A stretch of 64,000 nt of DNA from Bernardetia sp. ABR2-2B (GTDB lineage: Bacteria > Bacteroidota > Bacteroidia > Cytophagales > Bernardetiaceae). Below are positions 51,683-60,887 of the stretch, piece by piece. Within the stretch, counting starts at the first letter, position 1. Each line of letters opens with the position of its first letter. The stretch covers positions 186,001-250,000 of the forward strand of contig NZ_CP147020.1 in NCBI RefSeq assembly GCF_037126435.1. Reading direction: 5' to 3'. Made by a program: the position numbers and the translations under genes. A model generated the notes under the pieces. That model saw only the letters and a program-made list of their open reading frames with translations. It was not told the origin of the DNA and made no database searches.

Positions 51683-53311
51683 TTATCTTCCTCCTCTTCC
51701 TCCAGTAGTTCCACGGCGATTTTGATTGCTAAGTGTAGCATAATAACGAGCCGAAACGGATAAATCTCTAAAATCTCCAACTGCATAAGTTACGCTATCC
51801 CACGCACCACCACGAACGATAAAACCATCTGAAACATCAAAGGAGAACAAATCAGCGTTTCCATTCTCATCTAAAAAACCATTTCCTAGTTGATTTCTTT
51901 CAAAAGATAATGAATTTTGATTATTTATTTTGACACAATATTCCCAAACATTTCCACTTAGTTCCATCACTCCCCAAAAACTTGCACCTGCTTGTAAACG
52001 TAACTCAAAATCGTAAGTAGAAAAATCTGAACCTTTTGCAGCAAAACCATTTCTCAAAACTCCATTTAATTGATTGATTTCTATTCCAGAATTGTAAGAT
52101 GCAAGTCCTGCCGAATCTGCAATATTTGCTAGTTCCGAAACCGTTTCGTTTTCTGTTCCATCCTCTTGAACTGTATTTGCATCAATAATATAAGGCGTTC
52201 CCCAAGAAAACTCTCCTTTTATGGGAATTGTTATTCCTCTTGCAGCTTTCTCAAATTCTAATTCGGTTATTGGTCGGAGTGCTGCCCAATCCAAAAAAGC
52301 AGCTATATCTTCTGCATTGAGCCAATTACAAGCTCTGTATTTTCCCTCTCTGACTTCATAAGTTGCAGGAATATGTAAATTTTTGTTGCCTTTTTCTTTT
52401 ATAAAAATAGAATTACGAAGAGGATTTGAAGAAGTTATTAAAGCAGAAGTAGCAACATCACTTTCTGGAGAATTTGCTGTTCTATTCAGCTGCTGTTTAA
52501 AGGTCAAAGTATTGAGAAAATCTGTATATTGATTTTGATTAATTTCATATTTCATTATCCAAAAACCATCATAACCCTTTGGGAAGTTAGTAGGAATAAT
52601 TGATTGTGGAAACTCTTCTTGTCCATTATTTCCATACAGGTTGCCTTCATTTGTTCCTACCAAAATTTCATTTTCAGAGTGTATCAAAAATGGTTTTACT
52701 TCTGTACTGTCATTGTGTTGTGTTGCTTTTCGAAGCCCATTTTGTGAATGAACGCCATCACCAACAAAAAAACTTCCTTCATCTATCCAAACCATTTCAA
52801 CAGCATAAAGCGCAACATCATAAACGCCAAATTGATTTTTTATTTCATTAGGTAATTTTACGGAAATAGATGTTTGAGAAATTCCGTTTTTTTCTTCTTT
52901 TATAATTGACTTCAAGAAAAAACCTCCTTTATCACTAACTGTTTCTAGTTCTGTATCTAGAATTTGAGTTGTATTCTGATTGATAAAAATTTCATTTTCT
53001 GATAAATAAATATGTTTCCAAGTATAATCATTTGTTCGTATCTTCAAAAAACACCAAACACCATCTCTAAAAATGAAATTCTTCTTTTGATTAGAATTCT
53101 GATTTTCAGAGGCAATGGTAAGTTCTTTGTTAAAAAACCAACTGTTTTCCCATTTTACCGTACACTCTAAAAAGTTATTTTCTGTAATGACTAAATTTTC
53201 TATTTTTACATTATTTGCAAAACTGCTTTCAATCAAAAATAGAAGTAAAAAACTACTGACTAATAGTAGAAAAGTTACTCTAAATTGCTTTTTATAAATT
53301 GCTTGTCTCAT
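51683..53311 (-). CDS. SUMF1/formylglycine-generating-enzyme-fold protein (542 aa)
   Basis: A signal peptide is followed by a beta-rich N-terminal domain (about 40-210) and a SUMF1/FGE-sulfatase fold (about 215-530), visible as EEFPQSIIPTNFPKGYDGFWIMKYEINQ split here as DGFWIMKYEINQNQY, LRPITELEFEKAARG and GGAWDSVTYAVGDFRDLS. In Bacteroidota such proteins are often gliding-motility (GldJ/GldK-like) or structural lipoproteins rather than enzymes; no lipobox is obvious and the catalytic cysteine pair of true FGE is not evident. The end is GTTGGRGGR. Its start is 29 bp from the divergent OMP gene. Confidence 0.78.
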   Translation of the reverse strand: MRQAIYKKQFRVTFLLLVSSFLLLFLIESSFANNVKIENLVITENNFLECTVKWENSWFFNKELTIASENQNSNQKKNFIFRDGVWCFLKIRTNDYTWKHIYLSENEIFINQNTTQILDTELETVSDKGGFFLKSIIKEEKNGISQTSISVKLPNEIKNQFGVYDVALYAVEMVWIDEGSFFVGDGVHSQNGLRKATQHNDSTEVKPFLIHSENEILVGTNEGNLYGNNGQEEFPQSIIPTNFPKGYDGFWIMKYEINQNQYTDFLNTLTFKQQLNRTANSPESDVATSALITSSNPLRNSIFIKEKGNKNLHIPATYEVREGKYRACNWLNAEDIAAFLDWAALRPITELEFEKAARGITIPIKGEFSWGTPYIIDANTVQEDGTENETVSELANIADSAGLASYNSGIEINQLNGVLRNGFAAKGSDFSTYDFELRLQAGASFWGVMELSGNVWEYCVKINNQNSLSFERNQLGNGFLDENGNADLFSFDVSDGFIVRGGAWDSVTYAVGDFRDLSVSARYYATLSNQNRRGTTGGRGGR

Positions 53312-53340
53312 CTAAATTTATTTTAAAAATTATTTTTCTT

Positions 53341-54300
53341 ATGAAGAAAATAGCTACTTCTTATTCTCTCGTTTTGTTATTTATTTGTCTTTTATCTTAT
53401 ACACAGAAAAATTCTGTTTTGGCGCAGGGTTGTAGTGATGCAGGTTTTTGTACTATGGGAGCAATGCGCCCAGACCAACCTTTTAGCAAAAAGATAAATG
53501 TTCGTCTTCGTTCGGTCAGTCTGACACAGTATATTGGTCTTACTAAATTCGACGACCGAATTTTGTCTTATGTTGCTGAAGCAAATGTAGGTATTTCTGA
53601 TAAATGGCAGGCACAAATTAAGCTTCCTTATACTTTCGTACAAGGTCCTTTGGCAAACACACAAGGAGTTGGAGATATTTCTTTGAGCTTGACACGCTCA
53701 CTTATTCAGAAAAAAGAATGGCAACTTAACGCTACTTTGGGAGCAAAAATACCTACAAATGATGCAAATTTCAAAAATGATGTTGGTTTAGCTTTACCTA
53801 TGTATTATCAAAGTAGTTTGGGTACATATGATATTATTGCAGGAATTGCTTTTATTAATAAAAACTTTTTGTTTGCAGCAGGGATTCAACATCCTTTTAA
53901 TCAAATAGATAATGGCTTCAAATGGGGAATTTGGCAAGAGCATCCTCTTTTCGATACATCTCTTGAATATCCAGTTTCACAGTTTTTGGATAGAGGAACA
54001 GATGCTATGTTGAGAGCTGAATATAATCTTCGATTTTCAAAGTGGAGTATGAATTTTGGAATCTTGCCAATCCTTCGTTTTACCCCAGACGTAATTACAA
54101 GCCCAGCGACAGGAGAAAGAACAGAAGTAGAAGATAGTAAAGGAGTTGCTGTAAGTGGACTTATTGGAGGTACTTATAATTTTTCGGTTCGTTCTAGCTT
54201 AAAACTTCTCTTAGGAAAACAAATTGCTCAACGTTATAAAAATCCAGATGGACTTTCAAGAGAGTGGGTAAATACAATTACTTATCAATATAGATTTTAG
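53341..54300 (+). CDS. Outer-membrane transporter-like beta-barrel (319 aa)
   Basis: A signal peptide ends near NSVLAQGC. The mature part has the alternating, aromatic-rich pattern of a 10-12-stranded barrel (for example FVQGPLANTQGVGDISLSLTR, seen in parts), and the C-terminus is NTITYQYRF, ending in an aromatic residue. I choose the ATG at 53341 because the 14 codons upstream (starting at 53299) look like a K/F-rich extension in the divergent promoter. Cysteines in QGCSDAGFCTMG may form a disulfide. No function can be assigned. Confidence 0.7.
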   Translation: MKKIATSYSLVLLFICLLSYTQKNSVLAQGCSDAGFCTMGAMRPDQPFSKKINVRLRSVSLTQYIGLTKFDDRILSYVAEANVGISDKWQAQIKLPYTFVQGPLANTQGVGDISLSLTRSLIQKKEWQLNATLGAKIPTNDANFKNDVGLALPMYYQSSLGTYDIIAGIAFINKNFLFAAGIQHPFNQIDNGFKWGIWQEHPLFDTSLEYPVSQFLDRGTDAMLRAEYNLRFSKWSMNFGILPILRFTPDVITSPATGERTEVEDSKGVAVSGLIGGTYNFSVRSSLKLLLGKQIAQRYKNPDGLSREWVNTITYQYRF

Positions 54301-54499
54301 AATTAAACATACTTTTGAAAAATAGGCACGAAATTTTCATTCTTTATAAAGTGCTACAACAATTAAATCGTAGTTTAACATCTCATTAACACTTAAATTT
54401 GAAGAAAATATCTGTTTTGATTGACTAATTTCGTAAATTTGTCATTATCAGAAATTTATAATTAATTCTAATTTTCATCATTAAAAAAACGTATTAACA

Positions 54500-55252
54500 A
54501 TGAAAATCACAAAATACTCTCTTGCATCTATCGCTTTTAGCTTTTGTTTATTCTTATTTTTATCAGCAAGTTCAATGGCGCAAGGCGTTTTTCAATTTGA
54601 TGTAGAATCTTTTGATTTCTCAACTGTTGAGGAAGGAGACAAAGCTGAAAAAACATTTACTTTCAAAAATACAGGAAATCAGCCAATTATTTTGAGTAAT
54701 GTACGTGCTTCTTGTGGCTGTACTACTCCAAACTGGACTCGTGAGCCTGTTATGCCAGGGCAGAGTGGAAAAATTGAGGTAAGTTATAATTCTGCTGGTC
54801 GTCCAGGTGCTTTTAATAAAACAATTACTATTACTTCGAATGCAACAGAAGCTACAAAAGTTTTGACAATTCGTGGAAATGTAGTAAGCGACCCAGCAAA
54901 TGACCCAAAAATGACAGTAGAGCGTACTACGGTAGCTTTAGGCAAAATCAAAAAAGGAGAAGCTGTTACTTACAAAATTTCTTTCAAAAATGATGGAAAA
55001 AAACAACTTCAAGTTCATAACCTTACTAGCAAGTGTAATTGTGTGAAATTAGCAGGTAGAGCTACTGCAAATGCAGGTGAAACAAAAGAATTAGAAATCG
55101 TAATTACTCCAACTCAAACAGGAGAGTTTGAAGACGATATCGTAATTTATACAAATAGCCGTTCTCAAGGAAAAACGACTATCAAACTTACAGGAACAGT
55201 AGTAGAAGGTTCTTCTAGCAGTGTTCTTCGTAATGAAAACTCTGGATTCTAA
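54500..55252 (+). CDS. DUF1573 (MSP-like) domain protein
   Basis: A signal peptide is followed by two immunoglobulin-like DUF1573/MSP domains. The first has SCGCTTPNWTREPVMPGQSG, and the second SKCNCVKLAG; each contains the conserved C-x-C pair. Family knowledge: such proteins are abundant, secreted or periplasmic, in Bacteroidota, and their function is unsettled. A candidate TAAATTTG box lies at 54434-54441. A strong terminator follows the stop. The length of 250 residues is normal. Confidence 0.85.
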   Translation: MKITKYSLASIAFSFCLFLFLSASSMAQGVFQFDVESFDFSTVEEGDKAEKTFTFKNTGNQPIILSNVRASCGCTTPNWTREPVMPGQSGKIEVSYNSAGRPGAFNKTITITSNATEATKVLTIRGNVVSDPANDPKMTVERTTVALGKIKKGEAVTYKISFKNDGKKQLQVHNLTSKCNCVKLAGRATANAGETKELEIVITPTQTGEFEDDIVIYTNSRSQGKTTIKLTGTVVEGSSSSVLRNENSGF

Positions 55253-55278
55253 TAAATAAATCTATTCTTATAGAATTA

Positions 55279-55318
55279 CAAAAAACCTTATTTGATTCAT
55301 TTCAGATAAGGTTTTTTT
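55279..55318 (+). terminator. Intrinsic terminator of the DUF1573 gene
   Basis: AAAAAACCTTATTTGA and TCAGATAAGGTTTTTTT arms form a long stem ending in T residues, about 27 bp after the stop. Confidence 0.85.
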
Positions 55319-55395
55319 GATAAATTCATTTCAAAAAAGTAACTTGTGTTACTTAATGTTCTTACTATCTCAGTGTTAAAATCATTCAAAATCAA

Positions 55396-55899
55396 ATGAA
55401 AATCAGTATTATTACAGCTCGTACGAAAAATGGTGTTATAGGTTCAAATAGCTCTCTCCCTTGGAAAATGCCTTCTGATATGCGTTTTTTCAAACAAACA
55501 ACTATCGGACATCACGTTTTAGTAGGAAGAAAGACTTATGAATCTTTTAATGTTCAGCTTGTTGAGCGTCCTTCACTTATCTTGACGACAAAATCAGAGT
55601 ATAAACCAACTTATAAAGAAGACCAAACTATAAATTCATTAGAAGAAGGAATCAAGAAAGCAAAAGAACAAAATGAAACAGAGCTTTTTGTGATTGGAGG
55701 AGGGGAAATTTATAAACAAGCCTTAGAAAAAAATCTTGTTACACATATGTATATTACAGAAATTGATGCAGTTGTAGAAGGAGATACTTTTTTTCCAGAG
55801 TTTGATAAATCAGAGTGGAATATTATCCGAAACGATAGTTTTGCAGCAGGAGAAAAAAATGACTACGATTATAGTTTCGTTTTGTACGAAAAGAAATAA
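55396..55899 (+). CDS. folA: Dihydrofolate reductase
   Basis: The 167-residue protein starts ISIITARTKNGVIGSNSSLPWKMPSDMRFF and has HHVLVGRKTYES and FVIGGGEIYKQAL, the classical DHFR motifs. It reduces dihydrofolate to tetrahydrofolate with NADPH. No thyA is adjacent. The Glu/Asp at the substrate site is Asp (PSDMRFF), as in most bacteria. It is convergent with the muramidase-like gene. Confidence 0.95.
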   Translation: MKISIITARTKNGVIGSNSSLPWKMPSDMRFFKQTTIGHHVLVGRKTYESFNVQLVERPSLILTTKSEYKPTYKEDQTINSLEEGIKKAKEQNETELFVIGGGEIYKQALEKNLVTHMYITEIDAVVEGDTFFPEFDKSEWNIIRNDSFAAGEKNDYDYSFVLYEKK

Positions 55900-55930
55900 G
55901 AAGAAGTAAGATGTTTTTTCTGAAAATAAA

Positions 55931-55961
55931 ACCCACGAATAAATTCATAAATTACGTGGGT
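55931..55961 (-). terminator. Hairpin between folA and the muramidase-like gene
   Basis: ACCCACG (55931-55937) pairs with CGTGGGT (55955-55961), with inner AATAAATT/AATTTATG-like pairing. On the minus strand TTTTATTTT follows, so it fits the end of the muramidase transcript. It resembles the AACCCAC/GTGG modules at 10094 and 28424. Confidence 0.6.
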
Positions 55962-55970
55962 AAAAAACAA

Positions 55971-56603
55971 TTATTCCAATGAAGCCATATAAATCAATCC
56001 TTTATCTACATAAAGTGGGTCATATGTAGTAGCTTTCCAAAAAACAGGGTGTTCTTTTCCTGTATTATGAATATGAAAGGCATTTTTATAATCTTTTTTT
56101 TCAAGATATTTTCCATAATTAGCAATACACCATTGAATAGCAATTTGAAGTCCTTTTTCTCCATTCAAATCATCAATTGTCAGACCTTCTTTTATTACGT
56201 GATACCCCATAATTTGCAAAGCTCCCCAAGAAGTAGCAAGCATAGTCAGCTCTTGAGTAGAATAACGCTCTAAATCTTTTTGTGTTAGGTTTCCGTATCT
56301 TTTCCTTTTGCCTTCTTTTACAGCTTTTAGTTTCTTAAAAACATTAGGTTCATAACGACTTTGAGGTGGATTTTGAGCCGAACATTCTAATAAAACCAAT
56401 GCTTTAAAATATTCAGAAGGAGCTTCTAATTCTTCACAAATACGCTCTATTTCAGCTCCATAATTTCGTTCAACTTTTATGACAGCATTCATTTTGGCAC
56501 GTTCTGAAAAGATAGGCTTTAATGCGCTATACGAACAAGAACGAAAATTCCATACAATATGAACGAGAATAACAGCAACAAATATTTTGAGAAATAAACG
56601 CAT
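55971..56603 (-). CDS. Membrane-anchored N-acetylmuramidase-like protein
   Basis: An N-terminal membrane helix or uncleaved signal (LFLKIFVAVILVHIVW) precedes a domain of about 170 residues. It contains ALVLLECS, then SRYEPNVFKKL, and TSWGALQIMGYHVI, which recall the DUF3380 (N-acetylmuramidase) pattern E...R-x-E-P...SWG-x-x-Q-I-M-G. A catalytic glutamate is likely at LLECS. If active, it would cut peptidoglycan in the periplasm. I am moderately sure, since the match is by motif and not by search. Confidence 0.65.
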   Translation of the reverse strand: MRLFLKIFVAVILVHIVWNFRSCSYSALKPIFSERAKMNAVIKVERNYGAEIERICEELEAPSEYFKALVLLECSAQNPPQSRYEPNVFKKLKAVKEGKRKRYGNLTQKDLERYSTQELTMLATSWGALQIMGYHVIKEGLTIDDLNGEKGLQIAIQWCIANYGKYLEKKDYKNAFHIHNTGKEHPVFWKATTYDPLYVDKGLIYMASLE

Positions 56604-56724
56604 AGAGTTAAAGCAAATAAATTGTAAAGCCTAAATATTTTAGAATACTTAGGCTTTAATTTTTGATAAACGTTTGATAAAAATACTATTTTTCTTAGCA
56701 GAAAGCAACAAAAAATATCAATAA

Positions 56725-59316
56725 TTAATTATTTTCTTCTAAAGAAATTAGATTGACAAGTAAACGATACGCACCTGTTACTCCTTCTGGAAGCTGTCTA
56801 AACCAAGAAATTCCAGTGTAAGCAAAATTTCCTTTTCCATATTTTGCAATCAAAATACTTCCCTTTTGTGGTTCTTCTCCTGTATCAAAACTGCTTATTG
56901 GAGCTTCAAAATGTTCGTCCCACGAATCAGCAAAATAAAGCCCTCGCTCTTGTGTCCAACCTTCAAAATCTAAAAGCGTAATTTTGTTTGGCGTATTCAA
57001 AACTGGATGATTTGGAAGTTCAAAAACAACTGGTGCATTTTCTTCGGTAACTCTTTTTCTTGAAATTTGAAATGGATAAACACCAATATTTTCAGCTTTC
57101 AAACGGTAAGAAGTATTGTATTGAACAATTAAGTTTCCTCCATCTTCAACATATTTATGAAGTTTTGGAAGATAAATCGCTAATTCTTCTTGAATATTAA
57201 AAGCTCTAATCCCTGTCAAGACGGCATCATAAACTGATAAATCTGTTGTTCCCAAATTTTTAGCTTCAATAATATCTACTTGATAGCCGATTTGCTCCAA
57301 AGCCTTCGGAACATAATCTCCTGCACCTAAAATATAACCAATTCGCTCTCCTTTTTTCTCTAATTCGGCACGCATCAAACGAACTTTTGCATTTGGGAAC
57401 ATCGCTTGATAAGGAATATGGTCGTAATCAATTTTTTCCATTGATTTAGCAAATTCTGTTTTATTGGGACTACCATTTTCTTGATAAGTTAATCCTACAA
57501 GTAAAGCATTATTTTGAGTTTTTGCAGGAGGAGTTATTTCGATTTCTATGATTTTGGATTGCCCCTTTTTATTAAATGAAAACTTTATATCAGTAGGCGT
57601 AGTATCAAAATAGTCTGTTTTTGCAGAACTTTCATTTGTTCTTTTTTCAGGAATTAAATTTATAAATCCAGAAACAGGATTATCAGTATTTGAAAGCAAT
57701 TCTAAACGAACTTTCTTTGGTTTATTGTCTGCAAAAATCATTACATCATCTAAAAAACGAGCTGTTACTTTTGGTACGACGAGCAAAGGCGCATATTTTT
57801 CTCCTTTTACTGGGTCGGTATATTTGTGTTGAATTGGCAGTTCGACAGTCAATTCTTGAATGCTTGATTCTTTACCCCCAACGTTCAATGTCAAACTTAA
57901 TTTAAGATTGGCAGGGTTGCTTGGTAAACCTCTTAATTCTTGATTATCAACGCTGTACATTCCTGTCGTTTGATTTTCATTGAGCCAATACGGATTTGAA
58001 TTTTTTATATTTTTTAATTGAATTGTCTTAGAGAAAGTCTCAATTTCATTTGTTTTGAGCGTTTGATTATAGGCATTAAGATAAAAATCTTTTAAATCAG
58101 TTTTGCCTTTTGCGTTTTCAGCCAACAAAATTATTGTTGAAATAATAACAGGTACATCAAAACGCTTGATAAGATTTAATTCTAGTTGAAGAGAATCTCC
58201 ATTGGCTACTTGCGAATTATCTGTAATAGCTTCTGCAAAAAGTCCTCCTGTTGTGAAAATAAGCTCGGTAAGGATTTTCTTTGCATTTTCTGTAATCGGA
58301 CTTTTTTCTAATTGACTTACTTCCTTATAAGATTGAACAACTAATTCAAACGAATTTTGAGGTTTTGCTGGGTTATATTCTTTTTTGAGTTTTTGAATTA
58401 ATTCTACAAATTTTTTACTTCCTTTTACTCTACTCCAATCTGTGATTATTCCTTTAAAAGCATTTTTTTCTGGCAAATCTCCTTTCAAAATCTGTAAATA
58501 TTCAGTTTGCTGACCTCTAAAACCAGCACTTCCAAACCCTTGACTTTTATGTTGTGAACGGCTCTGCGCTGCAATTTCATTGTATGATTTTCCCAAAATG
58601 GCATCATAGCCACCAATTTCGATTTTCATTGTGCTGTCTTCACTCATTTGCATTCCATTTCTTCTGAAAAACCATTCAGAGGTATTCCAAAAAATACGTT
58701 TTGGTTGCCAAACTTCTACATATTTTAGCTGTTCTGGAAAACGTTTTGGGTCTGCCGCTGCATCATAAGCTAACATTGCAATCTGTGCCGAAGCTGTGTG
58801 ATGTCCGTGTGTTCCTCCTAAAGTGGGCGAAAAACGAGTAATGAGAATATCTGGTCTAAACTTACGAATTGCCCAAACAGCATCTGCCAAAACTTGCTCT
58901 TTCTCCCAAATAGTAAAAGTTTCTTCAGGAGTTTTTGAGTAACCAAAATCATTGGCACGAGAGAAAAATTGATTTCCTCCGTCTGTATTTCGTGCTGCCA
59001 AAAGCTCATTAGTACGAATAATACCAAGTCCTTCTCTAACTTGTTCGCCAATTAAATTTTGTCCACCATCGCCACGAGTGAGGGAAAGATAAGCCGTTCG
59101 ATAGCCTTTTTCTTGTGCAAAATGTGTAATAAGTCGTGTATTTTCATCGTCTGGGTGAGCTGCAATATACAAAATGCTACCAGTCGTTTGAAGATGTTCT
59201 ATTTTTTGAAGTGCTTTACCTGCTGAAAGAGGGTTTATTTGAGCAAAAATAGAATTGGAAAAGTGTAATAGAAAAAACAGAGCTATAAAAGCTGTATAAA
59301 AAGTAATTTTTGACAT
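56725..59316 (-). CDS. PIG-L (LmbE-like) deacetylase family protein, long form
   Basis: A signal peptide ends near SIFAQINP, and the PIG-L domain (about 35-300) shows IAAHPDDENTRLI and GTHGHHTAS, the metal-binding motifs. The remaining 560 or so residues are beta-rich modules, with an extra domain near the C-terminus (LLVNLISLEE at the end, and GKGNFAYTGISWFRQLPEG before). I start at the ATG at 59314-59316, because the 14 upstream codons read as a K-rich stretch. Family knowledge: PIG-L enzymes deacetylate N-acetylglucosamine-type sugars; exported long forms are common in Bacteroidota. The substrate is unknown. Confidence 0.82.
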   Translation of the reverse strand: MSKITFYTAFIALFFLLHFSNSIFAQINPLSAGKALQKIEHLQTTGSILYIAAHPDDENTRLITHFAQEKGYRTAYLSLTRGDGGQNLIGEQVREGLGIIRTNELLAARNTDGGNQFFSRANDFGYSKTPEETFTIWEKEQVLADAVWAIRKFRPDILITRFSPTLGGTHGHHTASAQIAMLAYDAAADPKRFPEQLKYVEVWQPKRIFWNTSEWFFRRNGMQMSEDSTMKIEIGGYDAILGKSYNEIAAQSRSQHKSQGFGSAGFRGQQTEYLQILKGDLPEKNAFKGIITDWSRVKGSKKFVELIQKLKKEYNPAKPQNSFELVVQSYKEVSQLEKSPITENAKKILTELIFTTGGLFAEAITDNSQVANGDSLQLELNLIKRFDVPVIISTIILLAENAKGKTDLKDFYLNAYNQTLKTNEIETFSKTIQLKNIKNSNPYWLNENQTTGMYSVDNQELRGLPSNPANLKLSLTLNVGGKESSIQELTVELPIQHKYTDPVKGEKYAPLLVVPKVTARFLDDVMIFADNKPKKVRLELLSNTDNPVSGFINLIPEKRTNESSAKTDYFDTTPTDIKFSFNKKGQSKIIEIEITPPAKTQNNALLVGLTYQENGSPNKTEFAKSMEKIDYDHIPYQAMFPNAKVRLMRAELEKKGERIGYILGAGDYVPKALEQIGYQVDIIEAKNLGTTDLSVYDAVLTGIRAFNIQEELAIYLPKLHKYVEDGGNLIVQYNTSYRLKAENIGVYPFQISRKRVTEENAPVVFELPNHPVLNTPNKITLLDFEGWTQERGLYFADSWDEHFEAPISSFDTGEEPQKGSILIAKYGKGNFAYTGISWFRQLPEGVTGAYRLLVNLISLEENN

Positions 59317-59494
59317 ACGTTTAAAAAAGTTGGATTTTATTTTTAGACAATTATACAAATAAAGCGAGTTTTAGATAAAGACGATTGATAAGAGAAGTAT
59401 TTTAAGATTATTTAGCTATCAAAAAATAATAGTTTTATCTTTAAAATTATTTCAAAATATGACACTATCAAAAATATAATTTAAAAACTAGGAA

Positions 59495-60031
59495 ATGAAA
59501 CAAGACTTAAATAAAAATATAAAAGCTCAAATTCAAGTTCTTGCTTACTATCAAATTTTAGGAGGGGTAATGGGAATAGGTTTAATAGTTTGGTTGGGTT
59601 TTCAGTCTAATATTTTTTTATCTTTAGGGCTATTAATTCTATTATTTGTTATAGGGCTTTATTCTTTCTCCATTTATTGTGGATATAATTTGTTGAACTA
59701 TACTAATAGAGAATCGTTCAGATTATCAGCTATTAATCAAGCATTACAGATACTTAGTTTTATGTTACTTGGATTCTCTTATAAATATATTGCAGGTGTA
59801 GAGTTTGCTGTTGGAGTGAACTTAACAAATGAAGCCTTATTTACGTTTGATTTTTCTTTTTTTACTTCAGAGTTTCAAATGAATCTTAACACAGAGAAAG
59901 AAACTACAAAAATTGCAATAAATATAATCCCTATCTTAATCATGTATTTTATAGGCAAACTAGAGCAGAAAGTAGAGACAGGCGAACCTATTCCTACCAT
60001 TGAAGAATCTAATATTCTTGATAGTTTTTAA
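59495..60031 (+). CDS. Membrane protein of unknown function (178 aa)
   Basis: At least three hydrophobic segments (about residues 21-40, 44-64 and 85-110) and one near residues 145-162 suggest a small polytopic inner-membrane protein with a basic N-terminus. I recognise no family. Its stop lies 18 bp before the TetR operator region, so it is not part of that regulon by position. Codon use is ordinary. Confidence 0.55.
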   Translation: MKQDLNKNIKAQIQVLAYYQILGGVMGIGLIVWLGFQSNIFLSLGLLILLFVIGLYSFSIYCGYNLLNYTNRESFRLSAINQALQILSFMLLGFSYKYIAGVEFAVGVNLTNEALFTFDFSFFTSEFQMNLNTEKETTKIAINIIPILIMYFIGKLEQKVETGEPIPTIEESNILDSF

Positions 60032-60048
60032 TAAAAAAAGTTAAAAAC

Positions 60049-60080
60049 TTGTAGCATACCTACAAGTATGTATATATTTG
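60049..60080 (+). promoter_or_regulatory. TetR promoter with overlapping operator
   Basis: A TTG at 60049-60051 and TATATTTG at 60073-60080 form a Bacteroidota-type promoter with a 21-bp spacer. Inside the spacer lies the palindrome GCATACCTACAAGTATGT (60054-60071), with half-sites CATAC and GTATG. A near-identical site precedes the NmrA gene, so the TetR protein probably represses both. Confidence 0.65.
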
Positions 60081-60140
60081 TAGTGTCAATCAGATAAAGC
60101 AAAAATTTATTTCAACCAGCGATTTATTTTTACATACATA

Positions 60141-60740
60141 ATGGATACACGAACTGCAATTTTGGAAAAAAACTATGAAGCTATTTTACAAAAAGGCTTT
60201 CAAGGAGTTCGTACGGATAAAGTAGTAGCTGATTTAGGAATTACAAAAGGAGCATTTTATCATTACTTTCCTAACAAAAATATGCTAGGTTATGCTGTGG
60301 TAGATGAAATCATTTATCCTAATTTTGTTGGAGTATGGGAAGATAGTTATCAAAAATTAATTAAAAATAAAGATACACATGCTATTGATCTGATTTGTCA
60401 AACAATAGAAAAAATAGCTTCTTTTTCTACTGGCGAGAATATTTCTGTGGGCTGTCCTTTAAATAATTTGATACAAGAAATGTCTGCTATTGACGAAGGG
60501 TTTAGACAAAAATTAGCAGCAATAATAGACAAACAATACTTTTTTATTCAAGCAGTTTTGGAAAAAGGAAAGGAAAAGCAGCAAATAAAACTTGAAGTAA
60601 ATCCAAATGAATGGAGTTATTTTATTATAGCAGGCTTAGAAGGAAGTTACACCATTGGAAAAGCAAAAAATAATATTGAGGCTTTTCAAGCAAGTATAAA
60701 CTCATTACTCATGGCTTTAAGGTCATTAAAAAACATATAA
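60141..60740 (+). CDS. TetR/AcrR family transcriptional regulator
   Basis: The N-terminal helix-turn-helix is clear (TDKVVADLGITKGAFYHYFPNKNML) and the C-terminal ligand-binding domain is of the TetR_C type, with residues SVGCPLNNLIQEMSAIDEGF. At 199 residues it has the usual length. The pair of matched operators around it and before the NmrA gene argues for autorepression and control of that reductase. An inducing ligand is likely a reactive or toxic small molecule, but that is inference. Confidence 0.92.
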   Translation: MDTRTAILEKNYEAILQKGFQGVRTDKVVADLGITKGAFYHYFPNKNMLGYAVVDEIIYPNFVGVWEDSYQKLIKNKDTHAIDLICQTIEKIASFSTGENISVGCPLNNLIQEMSAIDEGFRQKLAAIIDKQYFFIQAVLEKGKEKQQIKLEVNPNEWSYFIIAGLEGSYTIGKAKNNIEAFQASINSLLMALRSLKNI

Positions 60741-60817
60741 TCATTCTTTAGCTTTGACTAAACTCATTGGTAAAGAATATAAAAAGCAGCAGATTTTTGA
60801 TTTGCTTTTTTTTAAAA

Positions 60818-60848
60818 CAAGTAACATACATACAGGTATGTATTTTTA
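60818..60848 (+). promoter_or_regulatory. Second TetR-type operator, before the NmrA gene
   Basis: ACATACATACAGGTATGT at 60824-60841 shares half-sites, spacing and most positions with the operator at 60054-60071. TATTTTTA follows at 60841-60848 in the -7 position seen at the first promoter. Confidence 0.65.
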
Positions 60849-60887
60849 ATTCCAATTTTTATTTTCACATTTAAATCAAATTTCATT

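Noticed and set aside
51589-51786. Open frame with QLSVISYQLSVISY-type repeated peptide
   Set aside because: It is just the GATAACT heptamer array read in one frame on the minus strand, overlapping the real SUMF1-type gene end.
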